A stretch of DNA of 64,000 nucleotides, from contig NZ_LIPD01000012.1 in assembly GCF_001905545.1 (NCBI RefSeq), positions 235,394 to 299,393 on the forward strand, read 5' to 3'. Made by a program: the position numbers and the translations under genes. Below the pieces are notes generated by a model that was not told the DNA's origin, did no database searches, and saw nothing but the letters and a program-made list of their open reading frames with translations. Shown piece after piece: positions 8,679 through 17,333 of the stretch. Within the stretch, counting starts at the first letter, position 1. Each line of letters opens with the position of its first letter. This stretch comes from Streptomyces sp. CB02056 (GTDB taxonomy: Bacteria > Actinomycetota > Actinomycetes > Streptomycetales > Streptomycetaceae).

Positions 8679-8702
8679 GGCACGTGGTCCATCTCACGTG
8701 CC
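8679..8702 (+). terminator. Hairpin after the membrane protein gene
   Basis: A perfect 8-bp inverted repeat (GGCACGTG / CACGTGCC) surrounds an 8-base loop, 10 bp after the stop codon. Nothing T-rich follows. Confidence 0.5.
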
Positions 8703-8711
8703 GCCGGAGTC

Positions 8712-8729
8712 ACCTACGGTGGCGTAGGT
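8712..8729. promoter_or_regulatory. Inverted repeat before the SGNH hydrolase
   Basis: A perfect 7-bp inverted repeat (ACCTACG / CGTAGGT, 4-bp spacer) lies 28 bp before the hydrolase ATG. It is a possible operator or promoter element with no known binder. Confidence 0.35.
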
Positions 8730-8756
8730 CACTTGATTGGGTGAACTATCTCTTTC

Positions 8757-9539
8757 ATGCCGAATCTCCAGGAGACCCTTGACCTCGATTCGTATGCCGC
8801 CATCGGCGACAGCTTCACCGAGGGTCTGAACGACCCCGGCGTCGACGGCAGGTTCGCCGGCTGGGCCGACCGCCTCGCCGGGATCCTCGCCGACGGGCGC
8901 CCGCCGGGCGCCTTCCGCTACGCCAACCTCGCGGTGCGCGGCCGGCTGCTGGACCAGATCACCGCCGAGCAGGTGCCGCAGGTCCAGCGCCTCCAGCCCG
9001 ACCTGGTCACCTTCTGCGCGGGCGGCAACGACATCCTCCGACCGGGCGCCGACCCGGACGAGGTGGCCGAGCGCTTCGAGGCCGCCGTCGTCCAACTCAC
9101 CGAAAGCGCCGGGACGGTGCTGATCTGCACCGGCTTCGACACCAAGGACGTGCCGCTGCTGAAGCACCTGCGCGGCAAGATCGCCACCTACAACGGGCAC
9201 ATGCGCGCCGTCGCCGACCGCAACGGCTGCAAGGTGGCCGACCTTTGGTCGCTGCGCGCGGTGCAGGACCGCCGCGCGTGGAGCGAGGACCGCCTGCACC
9301 TGTCCCCCGAGGGGCACCAGCGGGTCGCCCTGCTGGCCGCCCGCTCGCTGGGCCTGCGCACCGCACAGGACCCGGAGGCCCCGTGGCCGGACGCCCAGGC
9401 GCTCACCCCCGCCGACCAGCGGCGGGAGAACATCCAGTGGGCCCGCGAGTACCTGCTGCCCTGGGTCGGCCGGCGCCTGCGCGGCGAGTCCTCGGGCGAC
9501 CACGTCGAGCCCAAGCGGCCGGACCTGCTCCCGCTCTGA
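8757..9539 (+). CDS. SGNH/GDSL hydrolase
   Basis: The product is 260 aa from ATG 8757. The catalytic Ser block is AAIGDSFTEG near residue 20. The Gly and Asn blocks are CAGGNDIL, and the Asp-x-x-His block is DRLHLSPEGH near residue 185. This is the full SGNH set. There is no signal peptide, so it is probably a cytoplasmic esterase or lipase-like enzyme of unknown substrate. The start lacks a recognisable ribosome binding site (ATCTCTTTC precedes the ATG), so initiation may be leaderless or weak. It is convergent with the DUF2809 gene 40 bp away. Confidence 0.88.
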   Translation: MPNLQETLDLDSYAAIGDSFTEGLNDPGVDGRFAGWADRLAGILADGRPPGAFRYANLAVRGRLLDQITAEQVPQVQRLQPDLVTFCAGGNDILRPGADPDEVAERFEAAVVQLTESAGTVLICTGFDTKDVPLLKHLRGKIATYNGHMRAVADRNGCKVADLWSLRAVQDRRAWSEDRLHLSPEGHQRVALLAARSLGLRTAQDPEAPWPDAQALTPADQRRENIQWAREYLLPWVGRRLRGESSGDHVEPKRPDLLPL

Positions 9540-9578
9540 CGGTCCGTCAGGCCGCTCGCCCGGCCCGGGCAGCCGCGT

Positions 9579-10007
9579 TCAGACGGCTCCGCCGGGTGCC
9601 GCGACCCGGGAGGTCCGCAGCACCCGGTGGAGCACCCCGGCGCAGCCCGCGCCGACCAGGTACCAGAGCAGGTCCGGCGGGTTGAAGGTCGAGCCCAACA
9701 CCAGCCGGGCCAGGGTGCTGTGCCGCCCCCAGGCGTCCGGCAGTCCGGTCAGCTGGAACAGCTCCACGGCCCAGCTGAGCGCGGCGGCCACGGCGGCGGC
9801 CCGGCCGGGGCGCAGCCTCGGCGCGGCCAGCACGAGCAGGGCGTACAGGAGGACGGTGTAGAGCGCGTCCCCGGCGCACTTGGCGAAGTCCCCGCCGAAC
9901 ACGGCCCGCACACCCAGCCCGGCCGCCACGGTCAGCACCGCCGCCGACGCGGCCGCCAGGCGCGTGCGCCGAAGCGCCCGGGAACCGCTCCCCCCGAGAT
10001 CGTTCAC
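9579..10007 (-). CDS. DUF2809 family small membrane protein
   Basis: The product is 142 aa from GTG 10007. The frame is open far upstream antisense to the next gene, but family similarity begins here. Four hydrophobic segments are visible, for example LTVAAGLGVRAVFG and ALYTVLLYALLVLA. The family stretch is LSWAVELFQLTGLPDAW followed by LARLVLGSTFNPPDLLWY. DUF2809 proteins are small integral membrane proteins of unknown function. The first helix sits behind an Arg-rich N-terminus. It stands alone on this strand between the SGNH hydrolase and DUF2252. Confidence 0.8.
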   Translation of the reverse strand: MNDLGGSGSRALRRTRLAAASAAVLTVAAGLGVRAVFGGDFAKCAGDALYTVLLYALLVLAAPRLRPGRAAAVAAALSWAVELFQLTGLPDAWGRHSTLARLVLGSTFNPPDLLWYLVGAGCAGVLHRVLRTSRVAAPGGAV

Positions 10008-10211
10008 CCGCCCCACGCTACCCCGCGCCCCACGGGCTCCGCCCCGGCCCCGCGCCCCACGCACGCCCCGCCGCCCCCGCACCACCCCCGCGACCCGCAA
10101 GCGGACCCTCCCCTCCCGGAACCACCGCGCCACCCCGTACGTCACTCCCCCCGATGAAACGTCCGCGCAGGTCGCGGGCGGGGCGAGGACCGGAAGGGAC
10201 GGGCGGGGACA

Positions 10212-11654
10212 GTGGCGCACGTGGGTGGGGCCGAGGCGGCCGGGTCGGGGTCGGCGGCGGGGCGGGACGAGCGGACCCGGCGCGGGTTCGCGGTGGCCGG
10301 GTTCGCCCCGGCGCAGGACGGCCGGGCGCGGGAGCGCGGCAAGGAGCTGCGGACCCGGGTGCCCCGGGAGCGGCACGCGGAGTTCGCGCCCGCACCCGAC
10401 CGGCCGACGGCCGTGACCGCGCTGGAGGCCTCCAACGCCGGCCGAATAGCCCGGCTGGTGCCGATCCGGGTCGGCCGGATGGCCGCCGGCCCGTTCGCGT
10501 TCCTGCGCGGCTCGGCCGGGCTGATGGCCGCCGACCTCGCGGGCACCCCGGTGACCGGGGTGGGCGCGCAGCTCTGCGGGGACGCGCACGCCGCGAACTT
10601 CGGCCTGTACGGCGACGCGCGCGGCCAGATCGTGCTGGACATCAACGACTTCGACGAGACCGTCCCCGGCCCCTGGGAGTGGGACCTCAAGCGGCTCGCC
10701 GCCAGCCTGGTGCTGGCCGCCCGGGAGGCCGGGGCGAGCGAGACCACCGCGCGCGAGGCCGCCCAGCACGTGGCGGGCTCCTACCGCCGGACGGTGCGCA
10801 CGCTCGCCAAGCTGCCCGGGCTGGACGCCTGGAACGCCATCGCGGACGAGCAGCTGGTCTCCTTCGCCGAGGCGCACGACCTCGCCGAGGTGCTGCGCAA
10901 GGTCGGCGCGAAGGCGCTCGGCAACACCAGCGCCCGGTTCGCCGCCCGCAGCACCGCCCGTACCGCGGACGGCGGTTGGCGGTTCACGGCCGCTCCCCCG
11001 GTGCTCACCGAGGTGACCGACGCGACCGCCCGCGCCGTCGCGCACGCGCTCGGCCCGTACGTCGAGACGGTTCCGGCCGAGGTCCGCACCCTGCTGTCCC
11101 GCTACCGGGTGCAGGACGTGGCGTTCCGGGTGGTGGGCACCGGCAGCGTGGGCACCCGCTCGTACGTGGTACTGCTCACCGACCACCGGGACCAGCCGCT
11201 GGTGCTGCAGGTGAAGGAGGCCCGCCCGTCGGCGCTGCTGCCGTACCTGCCGGCCGGGCCGCGGCCCGCGGCGGACGGGCACGAGGGCCGCCGGGTGGTG
11301 CTCGGCCAGAAGCACATGCAGGTGGTCAGCGACACCCTGCTGGGCTGGACCACGGTCGACGGACTCCCGTACCAGGTGCGGCAGTTCCGCAACCGCAAGG
11401 GCAGTGTCGACCCGGCGGCGCTGCTGCCTGGCCAGCTGGACGACTACGCCCGGATCACCGGCGCCCTGCTGGCCCGGGCACACTCGCACACCGCCGACCC
11501 CGGCCTGCTGGCCGGGTACTGCGGCAAGAGCGAGGCACTGGACGAGGCCGTCGCCGCCTTCGCGGTGGCCTACGCCGACCGCACCGAGGCCGACCACGCC
11601 GACCTGCTGACGGCGGTGCGCAACGGGCGGCTGCCCGTCGAGCACGGCGTCTGA
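10212..11654 (+). CDS. DUF2252 domain protein
   Basis: The product is 480 aa from GTG 10212. DUF2252 landmarks are FLRGSAGLMAADL, QLCGDAHAANFGLYG, VLDINDFDETVPGPWEWDLKR (quoted in part: DINDFDETVPGPW) and, near the end, GALLARAHSHTADPGLLAGY. The GDxHxxN and DxNDFD motifs resemble the catalytic and metal loops of the aminoglycoside phosphotransferase/kinase fold, so a kinase-like role is possible. The substrate is unknown. It is a single-gene unit, and nothing in the 200 bp upstream was recognised. Confidence 0.88.
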   Translation: MAHVGGAEAAGSGSAAGRDERTRRGFAVAGFAPAQDGRARERGKELRTRVPRERHAEFAPAPDRPTAVTALEASNAGRIARLVPIRVGRMAAGPFAFLRGSAGLMAADLAGTPVTGVGAQLCGDAHAANFGLYGDARGQIVLDINDFDETVPGPWEWDLKRLAASLVLAAREAGASETTAREAAQHVAGSYRRTVRTLAKLPGLDAWNAIADEQLVSFAEAHDLAEVLRKVGAKALGNTSARFAARSTARTADGGWRFTAAPPVLTEVTDATARAVAHALGPYVETVPAEVRTLLSRYRVQDVAFRVVGTGSVGTRSYVVLLTDHRDQPLVLQVKEARPSALLPYLPAGPRPAADGHEGRRVVLGQKHMQVVSDTLLGWTTVDGLPYQVRQFRNRKGSVDPAALLPGQLDDYARITGALLARAHSHTADPGLLAGYCGKSEALDEAVAAFAVAYADRTEADHADLLTAVRNGRLPVEHGV

Positions 11655-11713
11655 CCGATCCGCCGCCCGCCCCACCCGGTGTCCGCCTCACTCGACGGCA
11701 GCGGCCCGGCGGC

Positions 11714-12406
11714 TCAGCGGGCCAGGAACGGCGCCACCGCGGCGACGAACCCGGCGGGCCGGGCACCGTGCACCAGGTGCCCGGCCTCGACGGTGACCAG
11801 GCGGCAGTCCGGGATCAGCCGGGCGAGTTCGGCGATCCGCTCCTGCGGGACGTGGCTGGCCGGGCCGCCGGCGACGGCCAGGGTGCGGGCGGTGATCCCG
11901 GCCAGCCCCTCCCGCCAGGCCGGGTCGGGGTCGTCGAGCTGGGCCTTGACCGCCCGGACCGCCGCCCAGTCGAAGTGCACGTCCGGGTCCGGGTCCTCGG
12001 CCGGCGCGCTCGCCGGGCGCGGGTACAGCGCGGGGATCTCCTCCAGGACCAGCCGGTCGATCCGCTCCGGCGCGGCCTGGGCGAGCAGGTAGGCGACGGC
12101 GCCGCCCATCGAGTGGCCGACCAGGTCGACGCGGGCGAGCCCGAGGGCGTCGAGGAAGGCCAGCACGTCGTCCCGCATCGCCTCCAGCGCGTAGGCGGCG
12201 GTGCGGGCGCTGTCGCCGTGGCCGCGCAGGTCGAGCGCGTACACGTGGTGGCCGGGGGCGAGCTCCGGCAGGACGGTGTCCCAGTCGGCGGCCCGCTCGC
12301 CGAGGGCGTGCAGCAGCACCAGCGGCGGGCCGCCGGGCCGTCCGCTCTCGCGGTAGGCGAGCGTCACCTCGGGCAGGTCCACGGTCCGGGTCCGTACGTC
12401 GGTCAT
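11714..12406 (-). CDS. Alpha/beta hydrolase
   Basis: About 230 aa from ATG 12406; GTG 12415 in the same frame is an alternative. The oxyanion region is VLLHALGERAADW, the nucleophile elbow is VGHSMGGAVAY, and the catalytic His is in VEAGHLVHGARP near the C-terminus. LEEIPALYPRP begins the cap. It is a generic hydrolase of the esterase/epoxide hydrolase-like class and its substrate cannot be told. It lies 28 bp after the DHA2 exporter gene on the same strand and may be the third gene of that operon. Confidence 0.85.
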   Translation of the reverse strand: MTDVRTRTVDLPEVTLAYRESGRPGGPPLVLLHALGERAADWDTVLPELAPGHHVYALDLRGHGDSARTAAYALEAMRDDVLAFLDALGLARVDLVGHSMGGAVAYLLAQAAPERIDRLVLEEIPALYPRPASAPAEDPDPDVHFDWAAVRAVKAQLDDPDPAWREGLAGITARTLAVAGGPASHVPQERIAELARLIPDCRLVTVEAGHLVHGARPAGFVAAVAPFLAR

Positions 12407-12434
12407 GCCCGCCACGGTACGCGCCGACCACCGC

Positions 12435-13973
12435 CTAGCGGACCGGTGTTCGCCCTCGGCTCATCGCGACCGGTCCGCCGTCGTGCTGCTCGCGGGCCGT
12501 GGCGCGGCCAGCGAACACCGAGGCCAGGACGGCGAGTCCGGCCACCGCGGCGCACACCACGCTCGCCGTCAGGTAGGCGGAGCGGTGCCCGCCGCCGCCG
12601 ACGGTCTCCCGCAGGTAGACCCCGGACAGGGCCGAGACCGCGACGGCCGCCGCGATCCGCTGGGCCATCTGCAGGATCGCCCCGCTCACCCCGGCCGCCT
12701 CGGCGGGCGCGTGGCGCAGCACATAGGCCTGGTTGGTGGACCCCATCAGGCCCACCGAGGCGCCGCCGAGCAGTTGCAGCAGGGCCAGCAGCCAGGGCAG
12801 CACGGCGGCGGGCGCCCAGTGCGCGAGCAGTCCGCTGAGCAGCATGGCGAGCGCGGAGCCGACCATTCCGACGGTGACGGTGCGTCGGCCGTAGCGCTGG
12901 ACGACCCGCCAGGCGAGCGCGGAGGCCACGCCCATGGCCACGGCGGAGGGCAGCGCGACCAGCGCGGCGCCCATCGGGGAGAGGCCGAGGCCGTCCTGGA
13001 GGAACATGGTCAGGACCAGCGAGGCGGCGAGCGAGGAGCCGAACTGGGCCATCGCGGTGGCCGTTCCGAGCGCGTACGGCGCGGAGCGGGTGAGGGCCGG
13101 GTGGATCAGCGGGTGGCCGCCGGACCGGGCGTAGCGCCGCTGCCACCAGGCGAGCGCGCCGAGCAGCAGCAGGGCGGCGGCCGCGAAGGCGAGCCAGCCG
13201 GTCCAGCCGGGCGGCCGGACGAAGGGCAGCATCAGGGCCAGGGTGAGCGCCCCGACCAGCAGCAGGCCGAGGACGTCGAGGTCGGCGTTCCGGGCGCTGG
13301 GGCGGGGCTTCGGCAGGTGGCGGGCCGCCAGGGCGACGGTGGCCAGGCCGAAGGGGACGTTGAGCAGGAAGGTCAGCCGCCAGCCGTGCTCGGGGCCGGC
13401 CAGGGCCAGCACCGCGCCGCCGATCGGCGGGCCGAGGGTGAAGGCGAGGCCGCCGGTGACGGCGTACATGCCAAGGGCGCGGGCCCGCAGCTGCCCGTCG
13501 AAGACGTCCTGGAGGGTGCCGATCATCTGGGAGTTGACCAGGCCGGCGCCCACGCCCTGGAGCAGCCGGGCGGCGATCAGCACCCCGGGCTCGGTGGCGG
13601 TCGCGGAGACCAGGCTGACCAGGGTGAACAGGGCGAGGCCGGTGACGAAGAACCACTTGCGGCCCTTGACGTCGCCCAGCCGCCCGCCGGGGATCAGCGC
13701 GAGGCCGAAGGCGAGCGAGTAGCCGGCCACGATCCACTGGAGGTCGGCGGGCCCGGCGTGCAGGGTCTCGCGCAGGGCGGGGATGGAGGTGTTGAGGACG
13801 GACTGGTCGAGCAGCGTGGTGAAGCCGCCCGCGACGCAGACCAGCAGCACCCGGCGCCCGGCGGCGTCGAAGCGCTCCTTGGGTCCCCCGGGCTTCCCGG
13901 GTTCCTGGGGCGCCCCGCCGTTCCCGGGGCTCTCCTCGGGCTCCTTCGCTATCGGCCCGGTGGCGGCGCTCAC
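12435..13973 (-). CDS. DHA2-family MFS multidrug exporter (14 TM)
   Basis: The product is 512 aa from GTG 13973. A 35-residue charged N-terminus precedes the first helix (LLVCVAGGFTTLLDQSVLNTS). The DHA2 motif LDQSVLNTSIPAL is present, with motif A GRLGDVKGRKW and motif C-like GLAFTLGPPIGG. About 14 hydrophobic segments match drug:H+ antiporters of the QacA/EmrB class. Its GTG overlaps the stop of the XRE-cupin regulator gene by 4 bp, so the regulator probably controls export of a small toxic molecule and the two proteins are made together. Confidence 0.9.
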   Translation of the reverse strand: MSAATGPIAKEPEESPGNGGAPQEPGKPGGPKERFDAAGRRVLLVCVAGGFTTLLDQSVLNTSIPALRETLHAGPADLQWIVAGYSLAFGLALIPGGRLGDVKGRKWFFVTGLALFTLVSLVSATATEPGVLIAARLLQGVGAGLVNSQMIGTLQDVFDGQLRARALGMYAVTGGLAFTLGPPIGGAVLALAGPEHGWRLTFLLNVPFGLATVALAARHLPKPRPSARNADLDVLGLLLVGALTLALMLPFVRPPGWTGWLAFAAAALLLLGALAWWQRRYARSGGHPLIHPALTRSAPYALGTATAMAQFGSSLAASLVLTMFLQDGLGLSPMGAALVALPSAVAMGVASALAWRVVQRYGRRTVTVGMVGSALAMLLSGLLAHWAPAAVLPWLLALLQLLGGASVGLMGSTNQAYVLRHAPAEAAGVSGAILQMAQRIAAAVAVSALSGVYLRETVGGGGHRSAYLTASVVCAAVAGLAVLASVFAGRATAREQHDGGPVAMSRGRTPVR

Positions 13974-14533
13974 GGCTCGACCACCACCAGCGCGTACCGG
14001 GCCTCGCCCGGGCCGAGGCTGCGGAAGCGGCTGGTGCTGCCGACGTAGCGCAGGCAGTCGCCGGGGCCGAGCGGCTGCGGCTCACCGTCCACGGTCAGCT
14101 CCAGGTTCCCCTCCAGCAGCCAGAGGTGGTGCTCCCGGCCGGGCGTGCAGGCGCGGTCGTAGGCGATGTCCGCGCCGGCCGGCAGCCGGCCCTCGATGAT
14201 CTCCGCGCGCAGCGAGCCGTGCGGCGGCGAGACCGACCGGCGGACGAACCCCGTCGTCCCGTCCCGCCACACCTGCTGCTCCCCGGCCCGCACCAGCCGG
14301 GCCGGACCGGACTCCACCTCGGCGAGCAGCCGGGACATGGTCCGCCCGTACACGGCGCAGAGCCGCCCGAGCAGCGCGGCCGTCGGACTGACCTCCGCCC
14401 GCTCCACCCGGGACAGCGTCGACCGGCTGACGTCCGCCAGCCGTGCCAACTCCTCCAAGGTCCACCCGCGTTCCAGCCTCAGCTCGGCGAGTCGTTGTGC
14501 CAGCCGCTCGTCGGCGGCCGCGTCGATTCCCAT
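13970..14533 (-). CDS. XRE-cupin transcriptional regulator
   Basis: The product is 187 aa from ATG 14533. The N-terminal helix-turn-helix is residues 12-66 (ELRLERGWTLEELARLADVSRSTLSRVERAE, in part). The C-terminal cupin sensor domain is residues 110-187 (GREHHLWLLEGNLELTVDG, LGPGDCLRYV). It is probably a repressor that binds a small ligand in the cupin and controls the coupled DHA2 exporter (GTGA overlap). A small AT-rich dyad just upstream of the start is a candidate operator. Confidence 0.9.
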   Translation of the reverse strand: MGIDAAADERLAQRLAELRLERGWTLEELARLADVSRSTLSRVERAEVSPTAALLGRLCAVYGRTMSRLLAEVESGPARLVRAGEQQVWRDGTTGFVRRSVSPPHGSLRAEIIEGRLPAGADIAYDRACTPGREHHLWLLEGNLELTVDGEPQPLGPGDCLRYVGSTSRFRSLGPGEARYALVVVEP

Positions 14534-14544
14534 ATTCGCGATGC

Positions 14545-14555
14545 TATCCCGGATA
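14545..14555. promoter_or_regulatory. Dyad upstream of XRE-cupin gene
   Basis: TATCCCGGATA, a 5-bp inverted repeat around one base, lies 12 bp before the regulator start in an otherwise GC-rich region. It is a candidate autoregulatory operator. Confidence 0.35.
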
Positions 14556-14650
14556 TGAGATCCACTCACCGGGGTCGGCCCCGGGGCCCCGGGTCGTCGG
14601 AAGCCTTCGGGCGGCAGCCCCGCCCCGGCGCACGCGGCGCCCCGAGCCGG

Positions 14651-14741
14651 GGCGAGGTGCGCGCGGACGCCGGGGCGGGGCGTGGCGTGCGCGCGGACAC
14701 CGGGCAGGGCGAGGTGCACGCGGACGCCGGGCGGGGTGCGC
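14651..14741. repeat. Degenerate ~28-bp tandem repeat, three copies
   Basis: Three imperfect copies of a unit like GGCGAGGTGCGCGCGGACGC plus a G-rich end lie in the 322-bp gap between the XRE-cupin gene and DUF5685. Apart from this and the palindrome at 14796, the gap 14534-14855 holds nothing I can support. Confidence 0.55.
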
Positions 14742-14795
14742 GCCCGGCCGTCGGGCGGCGGCTTGACGGGACCTCGGCTTCCAGGAGGGGCGCTG

Positions 14796-14805
14796 ATCAT
14801 ATGAT
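14796..14805. promoter_or_regulatory. AT-rich palindrome upstream of the DUF5685 gene
   Basis: The perfect 10-bp palindrome ATCATATGAT stands out in very GC-rich DNA, 50 bp before the DUF5685 start. This is the position expected for a -10/operator overlap. The binder is unknown. Confidence 0.4.
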
Positions 14806-14855
14806 GTGCGGCGAATCGTGGCCGGTCGGCGGCCCGTAAGGCGAGGGGGACCAGC

Positions 14856-16127
14856 GTGTTCGGCATCATCAGACCGTGTAGGCATCGATTGTCCGAGCGC
14901 CTGCAGACCTCCTGGATGGCCCACCTGTGCGGGCTCTGCCTCGCGCTGCGGGACGACCACGGACAGCTCGCCCGGACGGCGACCAACTACGACGGTCTGA
15001 TCATCTCCGTCCTGGTCGAGGCCCAGGCCGCCCGGGAGGACTCCTCCTGGCGCCGCACCGCCGGACCGTGCCCGCTGCGCGGCATGCGCACCGCCTCCGT
15101 CGCCAAGGGCGAGGGCGCCCGGCTCGCCGCCGCCGTCTCGCTGGCGCTCGCCTCGGTCAAGATCCGCGACCACGTCGAGGACCGCGACGGCGTCTTCGCC
15201 CGCCGCCCGGTCGCCGCCGGAGCCCGTGCCGTCACCCGGCGCTGGGACCGGCAGAGCGCGGGCAGCGCCTCGGCCGTCGGCTTCGACACCGCCGTACTGC
15301 TCGACGCCGCCTCCCGGCAGGGCGAGTTGGAGCGCTCGCTGCGCCCCGGCGGCTCCGTCCTGCTGGTCACCGAGCCCACCGAGACCGCCACCTCGGCCGC
15401 CTTCGCGCACACCGCCGTGATCGCCGGGCGCCCCGGCAACGCCGCCCCGCTCGCCGAGGCCGGGCGGCTGTTCGGCCGGCTCGCCCATCTCCTCGACGCC
15501 GCCGAGGACCAGGCCGCCGACGCGGCCTCGGGCGCCTGGAACCCGCTGACCGCCACCGGCACCGACCGCGCCGAGGCCGAACGGCTCTGCCGTGACGCCG
15601 TCCACGGCATCCGGCTCGCGCTGCGCGAGGTCGACCTGACCGACCGCACCCTCGTGCACGTCCTGCTCGGACACGAGACCGACCGCGCGGTGGAGCGGGT
15701 CTTCGGGCGCGCCCGGCACACGGCGAGCTGCCGCCGCCCGGACACCGCGGGCGCCACTGCGGGCACCACCACGGGCGAGCACCCGCACCAGGCGCCGCCA
15801 CAGCAGACGCCCCCGGGCCAGACGCCGATCCCGCCGTGGGTGCCGCAGGGCCCGGGCTTCACCCCGCCCGGCCAGAAGCCGCCGAACCCCCGCAACCTGC
15901 TCGCCGGGTGCGCGATGTGGGCCCTGATGGCCTGCACCTGCCAGCTGCTCTGCTGCGACCACGAGGACCCGTTCAGCCGCGAGCGCCGCGAGGGCTTCTG
16001 CCAGCGCCACGACTGCTGCGACTGCGGCGACCCCGGCTGCGGCGACTGCTGCAACTGCTGTGACGGGGACTGCTGCGACGGGTGCGACTGCTGCGACGGC
16101 TGCTGCTGCGACTGCGGCTGCAGCTGA
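14856..16127 (+). CDS. DUF5685 family protein with cysteine-rich C-terminal tail
   Basis: The product is 423 aa from GTG 14856 behind GAGGGGGA. The N-terminal part matches the DUF5685 family: FGIIRPCRHRL, WMAHLCGLCLALRDDHGQ, RTATNYDGLI. The CxxxxL...HLCGLC spacing resembles a metal or Fe-S site. A helical middle follows, then a Pro/Gln-rich linker (about 310-345), a short hydrophobic stretch, and a final 70 residues with over 20 cysteines in CC, CxC and CxxC pairs. Function is unknown. The tail could bind several metal ions. The TGC-rich DNA here is a simple-sequence-like tract that may expand and contract. Confidence 0.8.
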   Translation: MFGIIRPCRHRLSERLQTSWMAHLCGLCLALRDDHGQLARTATNYDGLIISVLVEAQAAREDSSWRRTAGPCPLRGMRTASVAKGEGARLAAAVSLALASVKIRDHVEDRDGVFARRPVAAGARAVTRRWDRQSAGSASAVGFDTAVLLDAASRQGELERSLRPGGSVLLVTEPTETATSAAFAHTAVIAGRPGNAAPLAEAGRLFGRLAHLLDAAEDQAADAASGAWNPLTATGTDRAEAERLCRDAVHGIRLALREVDLTDRTLVHVLLGHETDRAVERVFGRARHTASCRRPDTAGATAGTTTGEHPHQAPPQQTPPGQTPIPPWVPQGPGFTPPGQKPPNPRNLLAGCAMWALMACTCQLLCCDHEDPFSRERREGFCQRHDCCDCGDPGCGDCCNCCDGDCCDGCDCCDGCCCDCGCS

Positions 16128-16131
16128 CCGG

Positions 16132-16371
16132 TCAGCCCGCCGGCTCCGCGCCGGCCCTCCCGTCCTGACCGGACCGGCCGGCCTGACCGTCCTGAGCGGA
16201 CCGACCGGACCGACCGGCCGCCACCGGCCCGGGGTGCCCCCGCAGCACCCCGGGCCGGTCCGCGTTCCGGTCCTGCCCGGCCTCGCCCCGCCGCCAGAGC
16301 GGCAGGACCTCGACCGGCGGGACCGCCACCGGCAGCACCGCCACCGGGCCCGGCTCGGCGCACTCAGGCAT
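16132..16371 (-). CDS. Small Pro/Gly-rich hypothetical protein
   Basis: The product is 79 aa from ATG 16371. The ATG lies inside the last codons of the 47-aa gene upstream (8-base overlap), which suggests coupling. The protein starts with a Val/Pro-rich stretch (VAVLPVAVPPVEVLPLW) and ends with GRSGxxAQDGQAGRSGQDGR-like short repeats. No family is recognised. The evidence is the overlap arrangement and high third-position GC, and it could still be a chance frame. Confidence 0.35.
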   Translation of the reverse strand: MPECAEPGPVAVLPVAVPPVEVLPLWRRGEAGQDRNADRPGVLRGHPGPVAAGRSGRSAQDGQAGRSGQDGRAGAEPAG

Positions 16372-16507
16372 CGCGCCGCGCCGTCTTCCGGTCCACCGCC
16401 AGCGAGTCCTCCAGCCGCGCCAGCAGCTGCCGGAACCGCTCGGTGTCCTGCTCCGTCATCCGCCCCTCGGGCAACGCCCCCGGCCGCTCGGCCGTTCTCT
16501 CGTCCAT
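16364..16507 (-). CDS. 47-aa hypothetical protein
   Basis: It runs from ATG 16507 to TGA 16364. The protein is charged and predicted helical (MTEQDTERFRQLLARLEDSL, AVDRKTARRDA). It overlaps the next small gene by 8 bases. No family is recognised. It may be a small cytoplasmic partner protein. Confidence 0.45.
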   Translation of the reverse strand: MDERTAERPGALPEGRMTEQDTERFRQLLARLEDSLAVDRKTARRDA

Positions 16508-16716
16508 GCACCCGAGGCTAGGCGGTGTCGATCAATGGGCGATAAACGCGCGTTCGAGCGAAAAGCACGCGCCCGGTGCGGTTCGGCCCGGAACGCTCGT
16601 ATCCGACGACGCCCCACCAGCACCACCCGGTGCCATCCGGTGCCACAACCCACCTGCACCACAGCCCTGGTGACGGCCGCGGGCCGGACGGTCGGCGTCC
16701 GCGCCGGGTCCTCCCG

Positions 16717-17280
16717 CTACCGGGCCGGCGCCGCGTCCAGCAGCAGCCGGGCGGCCTCCCTGGCGTCGGCGGCGGCCGTCGGATCCCCGTGGACGGCCGC
16801 GCTGGTGATCGCCCCCTCGGCCAGCAGGGTCAGGTGGACGGCGGTGGCGGGCGGGGCTCCGGCGGCCTCGACCAGGCCCGCGAGGTAGCCGCCGAACTCC
16901 TCCTTGTGGTGCCGGGCGGCGGCCACCACCGCGGGGCTGACGGCACCGAGTTCGCCGAGCGAGTTGACGAAGGCGCAGCCCCGGAAGCCGGGTTCGGCGA
17001 ACCACCGGCCGAGCCAGTCGAAGACCGCGAGCAGCTGCTCCCTCGGGGAGCCTCCGGTGCGCGAGACGTACACGGCGAGGTTCGCCCGCCAGCGGCCGTC
17101 GCGGCGCAGCAGGTAGGCCTCGACGAGCTCGCCCTTGGACGGGAAGTGCTGGTACAGGCGGCGCATGGTCACGCCGGAGGCGGCCCGGACGGCGTCCATG
17201 CCGACCGACTGGACGCCCTGCCCGTAGAACAGCTCCTCGGCCGCGTCGAGGATCCGGGTCCGTGGGTCTTCCTGCTCCAT
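16717..17280 (-). CDS. TetR-family transcriptional regulator
   Basis: The product is 187 aa from ATG 17280. The frame is open further upstream, but that part is the operator region. The N-terminal HTH is typical: RILDAAEELFYGQGVQSVGM, then VRAASGVTMRRLYQHFPSK. The C-terminal domain resembles the TetR C-terminal type (FAEPGFRGCAFVNSLGELG). It is divergent from the DUF1348 gene. Two inverted repeats in the 100-bp gap are its likely binding sites, so it should repress itself and its neighbour. Confidence 0.92.
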   Translation of the reverse strand: MEQEDPRTRILDAAEELFYGQGVQSVGMDAVRAASGVTMRRLYQHFPSKGELVEAYLLRRDGRWRANLAVYVSRTGGSPREQLLAVFDWLGRWFAEPGFRGCAFVNSLGELGAVSPAVVAAARHHKEEFGGYLAGLVEAAGAPPATAVHLTLLAEGAITSAAVHGDPTAAADAREAARLLLDAAPAR

Positions 17281-17298
17281 CTGCCGTGCCCTTTGCGT

Positions 17299-17314
17299 GA
17301 GAACGATGGTTCTC
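17299..17314. promoter_or_regulatory. TetR operator, proximal copy
   Basis: GAGAACGATGGTTCTC is a 16-bp palindrome with one mismatched pair. It lies 19 bp before the tetR start. Its centre is 35 bp from the centre of the second copy. Confidence 0.7.
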
Positions 17315-17333
17315 CTACTGTAGCCACAACAGC

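Noticed and set aside
5765..8713. A 982-codon minus-strand frame across lutB, lutC and ddaH
   Set aside because: It crosses three well-supported genes in other frames and has no domain.
15900..16127. Cys-rich tail as a separate RiPP precursor
   Set aside because: It is in frame with DUF5685, has no start or ribosome site of its own, and no RiPP enzymes are nearby.
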